Shown here one piece after another: positions 15,224-20,725 of a DNA stretch of 20,725 bases. The position numbers and the translations under genes were made by a program. The stretch is from CAYJAD01 sp964371225 (GTDB taxonomy: Bacteria; Desulfobacterota; Desulfovibrionia; Desulfovibrionales; Desulfovibrionaceae). Under the pieces are notes generated by a model. It was given only the letters and a program-made list of their open reading frames with translations, was not told where the DNA came from and did no database searches. The stretch lies in NCBI GenBank assembly GCA_964371225.1, contig CAYJNA010000038.1, positions 1 to 20,725 on the forward strand, written 5' to 3'. Numbering within the stretch: the stretch's first letter is position 1; every line of letters begins with the position of its first letter.

Positions 15224-15709
15224 ATGAAACTATCATCCACTGCCATCATAGATGCCTTTAGAGAAGCCACTGTTTTTGTGGTAGGTTCCATGACGTACAG
15301 TACACCTGAACCAGGCGATGCCTTTGAAAAGCCCAATCTTGAAGCTTTTGGAGACATTACTGCCATGGTAACAGTAAGCAATGCTGAGAAACAAATTGCT
15401 AGCATTGCCCTTACTGTTTCCAAGGAAGCTGCCGAAGCCATGGCTCTTGATGCCCTTGGCGAATTGGAAGATGCTGACAGTGATACGCGTGAAATGGTAG
15501 GCGAAATGATGAATATTCTTTCCGGTGATGCACGCCGTCGCTTGGCAGAAATGGGCTTAGTCTTAAACGGCGGCACTCCTAATATTATTTTGGGAAGCAA
15601 TCATGAAGTTACGCACCCCTGTGGCGGCAAAACTTTAGCCATTCCCTTTGTTCTTCCTAAAGGTTTTTGTGTCGTTGAGTTCAACTTTGAAAGCTTTATA
15701 GAAGCGTAA
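15224..15709 (+). CDS. cheX: CheX-like chemotaxis phosphatase
   Basis: A 161-residue protein of the CheC/CheX phosphatase family. CheX dephosphorylates CheY-P and so shortens the signal to the flagellar motor. The diagnostic E94-M-M-N97 (E-x-x-N) lies in EMVGEMMNILSGDARRRL, followed by the G-rich strand NGGTPNIILG expected of the CheX core; the C-terminus PKGFCVVEFNF is the last strand. There is one E-x-x-N motif, as in CheX, whereas CheC often has two. I chose the ATG at 15224 because GGAG lies 6 nt upstream; an earlier ATG at 15200 would add 8 residues. No CheY, CheA or MCP gene is in the window. It ends at a bidirectional terminator. CheX-domain proteins outside chemotaxis also exist, so the partner is uncertain. 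Confidence 0.85.
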   Translation: MKLSSTAIIDAFREATVFVVGSMTYSTPEPGDAFEKPNLEAFGDITAMVTVSNAEKQIASIALTVSKEAAEAMALDALGELEDADSDTREMVGEMMNILSGDARRRLAEMGLVLNGGTPNIILGSNHEVTHPCGGKTLAIPFVLPKGFCVVEFNFESFIEA

Positions 15710-15712
15710 AGG

Positions 15713-15730
15713 CTTTTGCTTAAGCAAAAG
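15713..15730. repeat. 18-bp perfect palindrome after cheX
   Basis: CTTTTGCTTAAGCAAAAG is a perfect dyad, starting 4 bases past the cheX stop. It abuts the terminator hairpin at 15731. On the minus strand it gives the pyrimidine-rich stretch after that hairpin. Confidence 0.6.
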
Positions 15731-15763
15731 AAAGACAGGCATATATGCCTGTCTTTTTTTTTT
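15731..15763. terminator. bidirectional Rho-independent terminator (cheX / DASS transporter)
   Basis: AAAGACAGGCAT (15731-15742) pairs with ATGCCTGTCTTT (15745-15756) in a 12-bp perfect stem with a two-base AT centre. T10 follows on the + strand (cheX side); on the minus strand TTTCTTTTGC follows. It sits between two converging genes, so it probably ends both. Confidence 0.9.
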
Positions 15764-15823
15764 GCGTTATGCCTTCCATGGGCATATCTGCCCCTCTGTA
15801 AGTAGGGCTCAGATAAAACCTTT

Positions 15824-17206
15824 CTAAGGATAAAAAGGCCAAATAAGAGGAATAATCCCCACACACATGAGGAAGCTGAACAGCTGCAAGGGCCAACCTG
15901 CCTTTACATAATCCATAAAAGTATAGTTACCAGGACCAAATACTAAGGTATTAGGCGGTGTGGCTATGGGCGTTAAAAAACAAGCAGAAGCAGAAATGGC
16001 AATACCCATGGCCACAGGCAAGGGAGATACGCCACTTTGTAAAGCGATGGGAATGGCAAGCGGCGCCATAAGAGCTGCTGTGGCTGTATTAGACATGAAG
16101 TTTGTAATAATCATGGTCAACGCACAGGTGACAGCCAAAATGGCATAAGGATCTGAAACCAACGTTACCACATTATTGGCAATAAGCGATGCTGCGCCTG
16201 TTTGCTGCATTGCTTGACTCATGGAAATCATACCGGCAAAAAGGAAGATAGTTGTCCAGTCAATGGAATTAAAAGCTTCTTTCATGGTAATACAGCGTGT
16301 CATAATCATACACATGGCACCCAACATAGCCGCAGACACTAAAGGAACTTTTTTTGTGGCCATGGCTATGATAACAAGCACAAAGATTCCCATGGCTATG
16401 GGCATTTTTTCCACGCGCAATTTGCGTGGTTGCTTTAACTTAACCTCATCCATATTAATCATCTCCGGCTCACGATCCGGCAATAATTTATTGCCACCAA
16501 AACTATAAAACAAAATCCCCATAAGCAGCATGGGCACACCTATGAGTGCAAATTCAAAGAAGCCAAAAGGTACCACGCCGGCTTCTGCACCCATGTTTTT
16601 GAGAGTGGAGTTAATGAGCAAGTTGGGCGGCGTACCCACAAGAGTGGCTGTACCCCCAAGTGATGAAGCAAAGGCTATGGGCATAAGCAATTTGCTGGGG
16701 TTGATGGAGGCTGCCGCACACATGGCTAAAATCATGGGAAGAGCCACTGCAGTGGTACCGGTATTGCTTAAAAAACCGGAAAGAACCCCAATGGTAATGA
16801 TGGAATACACAAGTAGGCGCTTTTCGCTACCCTTAGAGAGATGCACGGTAGTTTCTGCCACTCGTGTGGCAAAGCCTGTGGCAAAGGTACCCTCACCAAG
16901 GATAAACATGGCCATAAAAAGCACCACGCTGCTATCACCAAAATGCGAAAAAGCATCTTTTACGGGTAAAATACCAAGAATGCTCAAGGCACAAGGCACA
17001 AGCATGGCTGTTACAGGCAAAGGTAAGGCCTCTGTAAAAAACAAAATAGCGGCTATACCCAAGATGCCAAGGGTAACATAGGCCATGGTCATATCCGCTC
17101 CAGCTTCTGCCACGGGCGCAGCAAAGGCCAAATCAGGCATCAGGGCAAGGCACGCCCCCATAAACATTCCTAGGAGACACATCATACTCTTAAGCGGTAA
17201 AGGCAT
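15824..17206 (-). CDS. SLC13/DASS-family anion transporter
   Basis: A 460-residue inner-membrane permease with about 11 or 12 hydrophobic segments. The family signatures are present twice, as expected for its inverted repeats: S147-N-T-GTTAVALP with GT-P-P-N195-LL in the first half, and SNTATAALMAPLAIP with ATPPNTLVFGPG in the second; these SNT and TPPN loops bind Na+ and the carboxylate/sulfate substrate. Substrates of the family include C4-dicarboxylates, citrate, sulfate and sulfonates, and the exact one is not decidable. The first ~30 residues end in DLAFAAP and look like a signal peptide. I chose ATG 17206 because GGAGG lies 7 nt upstream, whereas ATG 17212 is only 1 nt from it. It has its own promoter and a shared terminator. 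In a sulfate- or dicarboxylate-using anaerobe either substrate would make sense. Confidence 0.88.
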   Translation of the reverse strand: MPLPLKSMMCLLGMFMGACLALMPDLAFAAPVAEAGADMTMAYVTLGILGIAAILFFTEALPLPVTAMLVPCALSILGILPVKDAFSHFGDSSVVLFMAMFILGEGTFATGFATRVAETTVHLSKGSEKRLLVYSIITIGVLSGFLSNTGTTAVALPMILAMCAAASINPSKLLMPIAFASSLGGTATLVGTPPNLLINSTLKNMGAEAGVVPFGFFEFALIGVPMLLMGILFYSFGGNKLLPDREPEMINMDEVKLKQPRKLRVEKMPIAMGIFVLVIIAMATKKVPLVSAAMLGAMCMIMTRCITMKEAFNSIDWTTIFLFAGMISMSQAMQQTGAASLIANNVVTLVSDPYAILAVTCALTMIITNFMSNTATAALMAPLAIPIALQSGVSPLPVAMGIAISASACFLTPIATPPNTLVFGPGNYTFMDYVKAGWPLQLFSFLMCVGIIPLIWPFYP

Positions 17207-17257
17207 AAGCATTCCTCCAAAGCAATTTATATTTTTTACATATGCCTATTTTTACAC

Positions 17258-17287
17258 ATTATATAGCAAAATTGCAACATGTTACAA
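17258..17287 (-). promoter_or_regulatory. sigma-70 promoter of the DASS transporter
   Basis: On the minus strand, TATAAT (17263-17258, perfect) is preceded at 18 bases by TTGTAA (17287-17282). Transcription should start near 17251, giving a ~45-base leader before the ATG at 17206. The -35 overlaps the palindrome at 17272-17287. Confidence 0.65.
17272..17287. promoter_or_regulatory. 16-bp palindrome over the DASS -35, candidate operator
   Basis: TTGCAACATGTTACAA is a dyad with one mismatched pair. It covers the -35 and part of the spacer of the transporter promoter, where a bound protein would block RNA polymerase. A second dyad, TTGTTAACAA at 17322-17331, lies 47 bp further upstream (centre to centre). 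Both carry TTG...CAA ends, as do Rex and some Crp/Fnr-type sites, but the regulator is not known. Confidence 0.4.
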
Positions 17288-17321
17288 AATAGAATAATAA
17301 GTGATTTACTATGTATAAATT

Positions 17322-17331
17322 TTGTTAACAA
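17322..17331. promoter_or_regulatory. 10-bp palindrome TTGTTAACAA upstream of the DASS promoter
   Basis: A perfect dyad that lies about 65 bp upstream of the -10 box. It shares the TTG/CAA ends of the operator-like palindrome at 17272-17287. A 10-bp A/T-rich dyad can occur by chance. Confidence 0.25.
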
Positions 17332-17554
17332 TCATTCTAAAATAATTAACTTTTATATCTTCCACAACACTGTGCTTTTGATTTTTTCATACTTTCTGCA
17401 TATTAAAAAATATTTATTTCTTAGTATTCATGTACTTCAAAAAAAAATTTTCATATCCCATGAAGCGCTGGTCATTTTCCTCATAATTTGCTACAAGAAA
17501 CACACATGATGCAGGGGACACCTTCATTTCGAAACCCCAGCCATGATACAATAC

Positions 17555-17617
17555 CCTCCTCGCTTACCATGCATGGCCTCTCGCACTCAGGCTGTGTAAG
17601 GGCAAATCCTCCTCGCT
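17555..17617 (+). repeat. pair of direct repeats 53 bp apart upstream of the secreted genes
   Basis: CCTCCTCGCT occurs at 17555-17564 and 17608-17617, and both copies continue with a similar CATGC and GCCT spaced sequence. The 53-bp distance is close to five helical turns. TATACT (17634-17639), 16 bases after the second copy, is a possible -10, though with no good -35. The downstream gene starts at 17714. Confidence 0.4.
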
Positions 17618-17713
17618 AGCATGCCTTCATGCCTATACTGCTAAAACCATTTATGAAAGACATACCCAAGCAGGAAGCTTGACCTATGTTTTCATGAAAA
17701 AAGAGGATTCTCT

Positions 17714-18556
17714 ATGCGAAAAATGTATCTGTCACTTTTGGTGTTCATGGTCATGACTATTCCCTTCATCTCACCTAGCCCTACCAAGGCCGCCTTTTTG
17801 CTCGACGTTTGCGGTTACGACGGCTTTACCATTGGCATGCACGAATCCGGTGCCGCCGAAAACAGCAGCCTAACGCCTGCCATTATTTATGGGCAACTGG
17901 GTGAATTGCTCTACAAAGCAAAAGTTACGCCAAAAAAGTATAGTGCCAACGAGGTAAAAAAACTATATGCAGCTGCCAAAAAACACCCCAAGGTAGCACC
18001 GGTGAGCATGGCCGAAAACATTACCGTTACGCAAGGCTGGAGCAAAAATAAACTTACTGCTTACTGCGACTACCTAGAAAAAGAAAGTAAGCAGGCTAAA
18101 CAAAACAAAATATTACGTAATAACCTTATCTTTACCCCCGAAGATGCGGACTTACGCTGGGCCGAAGAAGTGAGCGTTGAAAAGATAGGCCGCTACACCA
18201 CGCTTCATAGTTGGCCGGCAGACTGCGGTATTATTTTTGAATTCACGGTGGAAAAAGCCGGCAACTACGCTGTATTTCTTCATTACAGCAAGGCGCGCCC
18301 CTTGGCCTCCACAGGCAAATTAGTCCTTTTCTTTCCAAGGGCACTAGATACAAAAAGCATAAAAAATTCCCAAAAAATTGTTAATGCCCTCCCCCTTACG
18401 GGTGAACAATGGGGGGACAAGTATCATAACTCTTTGAAATTTGGTACCATAAGCCTTCCCAAAGGCAAACACTACCTCTTCATTGCAGATACCAGTCAGG
18501 ATAAAAACAAATTTGTAATGAACTTACGTGAAGTGCAGCTCGCTCGAACAAATTAA
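17714..18556 (+). CDS. exported protein with Cys-framed helical domain and jelly-roll-like C-terminal half
   Basis: A 280-residue protein that I do not recognise. Residues 1-26 are a signal peptide: basic MRK, a hydrophobic stretch, then SPTKA before A27. Residues 33-118 form a mostly helical domain bounded by C33 (CGYDGF) and C118 (TAYC), with a Y-x-x-L-x-E-L-L-x-K-A core at 59-69 and a GWSK motif at 108-111; these same features are found in the next protein. A charged linker (120-135) leads to residues ~145-277, rich in alternating hydrophobics: FEFTVEKAGNYAVFLHYS, LPLTGEQWGDKY, SLPKGKHYLFIA, NLREVQLAR. This pattern resembles a CBM6/35-like jelly roll, in which case it may bind sugar, but no catalytic residues are visible. 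A third Cys, C171, is unpaired. Ribosome site GAGG, 7 nt before the ATG. Confidence 0.85.
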   Translation: MRKMYLSLLVFMVMTIPFISPSPTKAAFLLDVCGYDGFTIGMHESGAAENSSLTPAIIYGQLGELLYKAKVTPKKYSANEVKKLYAAAKKHPKVAPVSMAENITVTQGWSKNKLTAYCDYLEKESKQAKQNKILRNNLIFTPEDADLRWAEEVSVEKIGRYTTLHSWPADCGIIFEFTVEKAGNYAVFLHYSKARPLASTGKLVLFFPRALDTKSIKNSQKIVNALPLTGEQWGDKYHNSLKFGTISLPKGKHYLFIADTSQDKNKFVMNLREVQLARTN

Positions 18557-18582
18557 CCCTAACCCCACTTAAGGAGAATACT

Positions 18583-18942
18583 ATGAAAAAACACTACACC
18601 CTCAGCCTTTGTTTACTATGCGCCCTTTTCTGCGGCTCTTTCTTTATGGTAAATGCGGCTCATGCCCAAAAAAACGACCCTGCATGTTCGTATGACTGGT
18701 TCGACCAGAGTCGCATGACTGCCCATAATGAAATAAAAAGTCTTAACAACATGTATGCAAAAATTGCTGATTTATTCAACAAAGCCGGCGCGTTTAAAAC
18801 TAAAGTCACAGGCAAACAAGTAGAAAACATGTATAAAAAAGCCCTTCAAAAAGGCACATCGAAGTCTGAACGAATATTTGAAGTTATTAGTGACGTCTAT
18901 GGCGTCAGTAAGCAAAGAATGGCTAAATATTGCGCAAGGTAG
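18583..18942 (+). CDS. small exported protein with the same Cys-framed helical domain
   Basis: A 119-residue protein, function unknown. Residues 1-28 are a signal peptide ending AAHA before Q29. The mature ~90 residues match the first domain of the preceding protein: C35-S-Y-D-W-F aligns with C33-G-Y-D-G-F, and residues 58-117 align without any gap to 59-118 there, sharing Y, L-x-x-K-A, K, V, Y, A, I, G, S-K and Y-C117. The two cysteines lie 82 residues apart (85 in the partner), so a disulfide closing the domain is likely outside the cytoplasm. There is no C-terminal extension. The gene starts 26 bp after its neighbour, with AAGGAG 6 nt before the ATG, and ends before a strong terminator, so the pair is one transcription unit. 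The composition is Lys-rich; it may be periplasmic or secreted. Confidence 0.85.
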   Translation: MKKHYTLSLCLLCALFCGSFFMVNAAHAQKNDPACSYDWFDQSRMTAHNEIKSLNNMYAKIADLFNKAGAFKTKVTGKQVENMYKKALQKGTSKSERIFEVISDVYGVSKQRMAKYCAR

Positions 18943-18974
18943 GCAAAACAGCACGGCTACGCTTTGTCGTAAAA

Positions 18975-19012
18975 AAGAAGCCCCCTTTATGCATAAAGGG
19001 GGCTTCTTGTTT
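18975..19012. terminator. bidirectional terminator (secreted pair / malic enzyme)
   Basis: A perfect 34-bp palindrome (18975-19008) with arms AAGAAGCCCCCTTTATG and CATAAAGGGGGCTTCTT. TTGTTTTAT-like T-rich sequence follows on the + strand, and TTTTTT follows on the minus strand, about 65 bases after the malic enzyme stop. It sits between converging genes and should end both. Confidence 0.9.
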
Positions 19013-19074
19013 TATATCTACGCCGCAGCCATTTTCTATACTGCGTTGCAAATTCTATCTACTATAGTCGACTA

Positions 19075-20385
19075 CTATAAATAGCTTTTGTATAAAGCAT
19101 CAGCACGTGCGCGGCACTTATTTACACGCTCAACGAGGCTTTTGCGGTAAGCATCCATGTCCTTGATGGGACGAGTGGCAATGCCGGAATCCATGGCAGC
19201 TTGCGCCACAGCTAAGGTTTCCCACTCAAGGATGCGTGGATCAAGAGGTTTAGGAATCACATAGTCCACACCATAGGTGAAGGTCTGACCGCCGTATGCG
19301 TCGATAACTTCTTGAGGTACAGGTTCTTTAGCAAGAGCAGCCAAAGACTTAGCAGCCGCAATCTTCATGGCTTCATTAATTTGGCTAGCACCGGTATCTA
19401 AAGCACCGCGGAACAAGAAGGGGAAGCCGGATACATTGTTAATTTGGTTAGGATAGTCAGAGCGACCTGTGGCCATGATGCAATCAGGCACAGCGTCTTT
19501 GGCATCAGCATAGGTAATTTCTGGGTCAGGGTTAGCGCAAGCAAAAAGAATAGGTTGTGGAGCCATGCTCTTTACCATTTCTTTGCTCAAAAGACCCTTT
19601 ACAGAAAGACCTAAGAATACATCTGCACCCGTAAGAGCTTCTTCTAAGCTGCAATCTTCTTTTTGAGCATAGGCAGCTTTGTATTTGTTAAGGTCATTGC
19701 GGCCAGCGTGAATAAGACCACGAGAGTCAAACATATACACGTTTTCACGCTTAATGCCCATTTCCACATAGAGGTTAGCGGAAGCAATGGCAGCTGCGCC
19801 AGCACCGGAAACTACCACCTTACAATCTTCTATTTTGCGACCAGTGATTTCACAAGCATTGATAAGACCGGCAGCGGAGATAACGGCAGTACCATGTTGG
19901 TCATCGTGGAATACAGGAATGTTCATTTCTGCGCGAAGCTTTTCTTCAATGTAGAAACACTCAGGGGCTTTAATGTCCTCAAGGTTAATGCCACCAAAGG
20001 TAGGTTCCATGGCTTTTACAATAGCGCAAAGTTTGTCTTGATCATTTTCAGCAAGGTTGATGTCGTATACATCAATATCAGCAAACATTTTAAACAAAAT
20101 GCCCTTACCTTCCATAACAGGCTTAGCAGCCTTGGGGCCAATGTTACCAAGACCAAGTACAGCGGTACCGTTGGAAACCACAGCCACAAGGTTGGCGCGG
20201 CCGGTGTATTCGTCCACTAACTTTTCATCGGCATGGATGGCAAGGCAAGCTTCTGCCACACCGGGGGAGTAAGCAAGGGTTAAATCTTTTTGGCTGGCGC
20301 ATGCTTTGGTGGGAAGAACTTCCACTTTACCGGGGCGCGGTTTTGCGTGATACTCAAGAGCTTCTTCTTTAGTGTACAATGCCAT
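19075..20385 (-). CDS. malic enzyme (oxaloacetate-decarboxylating malate dehydrogenase)
   Basis: A 436-residue cytosolic enzyme that converts L-malate to pyruvate and CO2 with reduction of NAD(P). This is the short bacterial form without a phosphotransacetylase domain. Motifs are LAY39-SPGVAEA with the catalytic Tyr, the catalytic-Lys region PVMEGK94GILFKMFADID with D103/D105, FHDDQHGTAVISAAGLINA as the metal and substrate loop, and the Rossmann glycine motif VVSGAGAAAIASANLYVEMG. NAD versus NADP preference is not clear from these residues. The ATG has AGGA 8 nt upstream. It ends before a strong terminator and lies 209 bp downstream of the probable frdB, from which it is separated by another terminator, so it probably has its own promoter. 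With fumarate reductase it forms the malate-pyruvate and malate-fumarate branches of C4 metabolism. Confidence 0.95.
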   Translation of the reverse strand: MALYTKEEALEYHAKPRPGKVEVLPTKACASQKDLTLAYSPGVAEACLAIHADEKLVDEYTGRANLVAVVSNGTAVLGLGNIGPKAAKPVMEGKGILFKMFADIDVYDINLAENDQDKLCAIVKAMEPTFGGINLEDIKAPECFYIEEKLRAEMNIPVFHDDQHGTAVISAAGLINACEITGRKIEDCKVVVSGAGAAAIASANLYVEMGIKRENVYMFDSRGLIHAGRNDLNKYKAAYAQKEDCSLEEALTGADVFLGLSVKGLLSKEMVKSMAPQPILFACANPDPEITYADAKDAVPDCIMATGRSDYPNQINNVSGFPFLFRGALDTGASQINEAMKIAAAKSLAALAKEPVPQEVIDAYGGQTFTYGVDYVIPKPLDPRILEWETLAVAQAAMDSGIATRPIKDMDAYRKSLVERVNKCRARADALYKSYL

Positions 20386-20417
20386 GATACTATTCCTTTA
20401 TAAAACTGATGGAAAAT

Positions 20418-20477
20418 CTTGGGGGAAACCTTTTTATAAAAAGGTTTTTCCCCCAAACCCCCTTTCCAAAAATTTTT
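20418..20477. repeat. G/C-run hairpin repeat upstream of malic enzyme
   Basis: GGGGGAAACCTTTTTA (20421-20436) pairs with TAAAAAGGTTTTTCCCCC (20437-20454) with a two-base bulge, and is followed by AAACCCCCTTTCCAAAAATTTTT. The layout of a G run, a C run and a long A/T stem resembles intergenic repeats I know from Desulfovibrio-type genomes. Its ORF-like reading on the minus strand (MKNFWKGGLG...) is probably only the repeat read as protein. Confidence 0.5.
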
Positions 20478-20548
20478 CATGGCGGCGGTACTCAGTAAAA
20501 TAATATATATAGTGCCGCAATGAAATTTGGTTAAGGAGACCTTTACAC

Positions 20549-20588
20549 AAAAAAATTGCTTGAGGCTGTCGGTAGCCTCAAGCAATTT
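20549..20588 (-). terminator. terminator of the frdB-like gene
   Basis: On the minus strand, AAATTGCTTGAGGCT (20588-20574) and its perfect complement (20567-20553) form a 15-bp stem with a 6-base loop, followed by seven T residues (20555-20549). It lies 7 bases after the stop of the partial gene at 20595. Confidence 0.9.
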
Positions 20589-20594
20589 GGTTAT

Positions 20595-20725
20595 TTATTT
20601 GGGGTGACAATCACCCTTGCAAGACATAAGCTTACGTAAGGGTTCTGGTACAATACCCTTTACAGATTCTGTTACAAGCATGCGGCGCATGATACCAAGT
20701 TGGTCTTGTAAGGGAAGCTTTTTGG
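20595..20725 (-). CDS. frdB: C-terminal end of a probable fumarate reductase/succinate dehydrogenase iron-sulfur subunit (partial)
   Basis: Only the last ~42 residues are in the window; the rest lies beyond the right edge. The visible end, KKLPLQDQLGIMRRMLV followed by TESVKGIVPEPLRKLM and SCKGDCHPK, resembles the segment just after the last cysteine cluster of FrdB/SdhB (C-P-K-x-L-P-L-Q-x-Q-[LI]-x-x-[ML]-R-R), best known in the Wolinella-type quinol:fumarate reductase. FrdB carries three Fe-S clusters and passes electrons to fumarate in FrdA. The Cys-rich tail SCKGDCH after that region is not a standard cluster motif. A strong terminator follows. The neighbouring malic enzyme gene fits a C4 pathway. 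The assignment rests on a short fragment, so another Fe-S protein is possible. Confidence 0.55.
   Translation of the reverse strand, partial: KKLPLQDQLGIMRRMLVTESVKGIVPEPLRKLMSCKGDCHPK

Larger units (their letters stand above)
17207..17713. other. 507-bp divergent intergenic region (DASS transporter / secreted pair)
   Basis: No convincing gene. The half near the transporter (17213-17510) is strongly A/T-rich and holds its promoter and two palindromes; the half near the secreted genes (17513-17700) is clearly richer in C and G and holds a direct repeat. The sharp change in composition near 17510 may mark a boundary between DNA of different origin. Confidence 0.6.

Noticed and set aside
16530..17081. 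A 183-codon antisense frame within the DASS gene
   Set aside because: A shadow arising from the membrane-protein codons of the opposite strand.
17279..17509. A 76-codon frame (MLQNRIISDLL...) in the A/T-rich part of the transporter-secreted gene gap
   Set aside because: Ile/Phe/Lys-rich composition as expected of A/T-rich non-coding DNA, it overlaps the DASS promoter, and it has no ribosome site.
17507..17619. A 37-codon frame (MMQGTPSFRN...) just before the secreted pair
   Set aside because: No ribosome site, and it covers the direct repeats; nothing suggests translation.
19663..20220. A 185-codon antisense frame within the malic enzyme gene
   Set aside because: A shadow of a highly conserved coding sequence; its Thr/Ser/His content follows from codon bias of the other strand.
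20280..20585. Minus-strand frame containing MKNFWKGGLG
   Set aside because: This is the G/C-run intergenic repeat read as protein; it is interrupted by no conserved domain and overlaps the terminator.
1..20725. tRNA, rRNA, CRISPR, insertion sequence or cobalamin riboswitch
   Set aside because: I looked for cloverleaf arms with a CCA end, regular direct repeats, transposase motifs and the cobalamin box motif, and found none; a covariance search would be needed to exclude rare RNA classes.

Overview
The window is chromosomal DNA, roughly 40-45% GC by eye, from what looks like an anaerobic delta-proteobacterium of the Desulfovibrionaceae type (Desulfobacterota). I infer this from the gene content: a CbiR-like cobamide enzyme, CheX, an MJ1255-type glycosyltransferase, malic enzyme next to a fumarate reductase iron-sulfur tail, and G/C-run hairpin repeats between genes. 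The moderate GC would suit a host-associated or AT-leaning member. Species is not decidable from sequence alone. There are no rRNA or tRNA genes, CRISPR arrays, transposases or phage genes.

Layout. (1) 11-1834 (-): membrane O-acyltransferase with a C-terminal SGNH domain, divergent from (2) 2422-3780 (+): NADP-type glutamate dehydrogenase, with a strong terminator. (3) 12666 down to 3927 (-): six tightly packed genes that look like one operon: a YhaO-like nuclease, a YhaN-like SMC/Rad50-type ATPase with a membrane hairpin in its middle, a DMT/EamA exporter, a small three-helix membrane protein, a CbiR-like cobamide phosphodiesterase and a DHH phosphoesterase. (4) 12667-13202: a non-coding stretch with several hairpins, including two copies of a CGACGG/CCGTCG repeat. 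(5) 13203-13790 (-): TPR-like cytosolic protein. (6) 14129-15709 (+): MJ1255-type glycosyltransferase followed by a CheX-like phosphatase, ending at a bidirectional terminator shared with (7) 15824-17206 (-): an SLC13/DASS anion transporter with a near-consensus promoter overlapped by a palindrome. (8) 17714-18942 (+): two small exported proteins of unknown function that share a previously unnamed (to me) domain of about 85 residues framed by two cysteines; the first also carries a jelly-roll-like C-terminal half. (9) 19075-20385 (-): malic enzyme, downstream of (10) the last 43 codons or so of a probable fumarate reductase iron-sulfur subunit (20595 to the window edge).

How the parts fit. 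GDH, malic enzyme and FrdB are central carbon/nitrogen metabolism around the C4-dicarboxylate branch, and the DASS transporter could supply dicarboxylates or another anion. The six-gene operon combines DNA end-processing (YhaO/YhaN), nucleotide or cobamide phosphoester turnover (DHH, CbiR) and two membrane proteins. The least explained items, and the best candidates for something undescribed, are the exported Cys-framed protein pair and the hairpin array upstream of yhaO.
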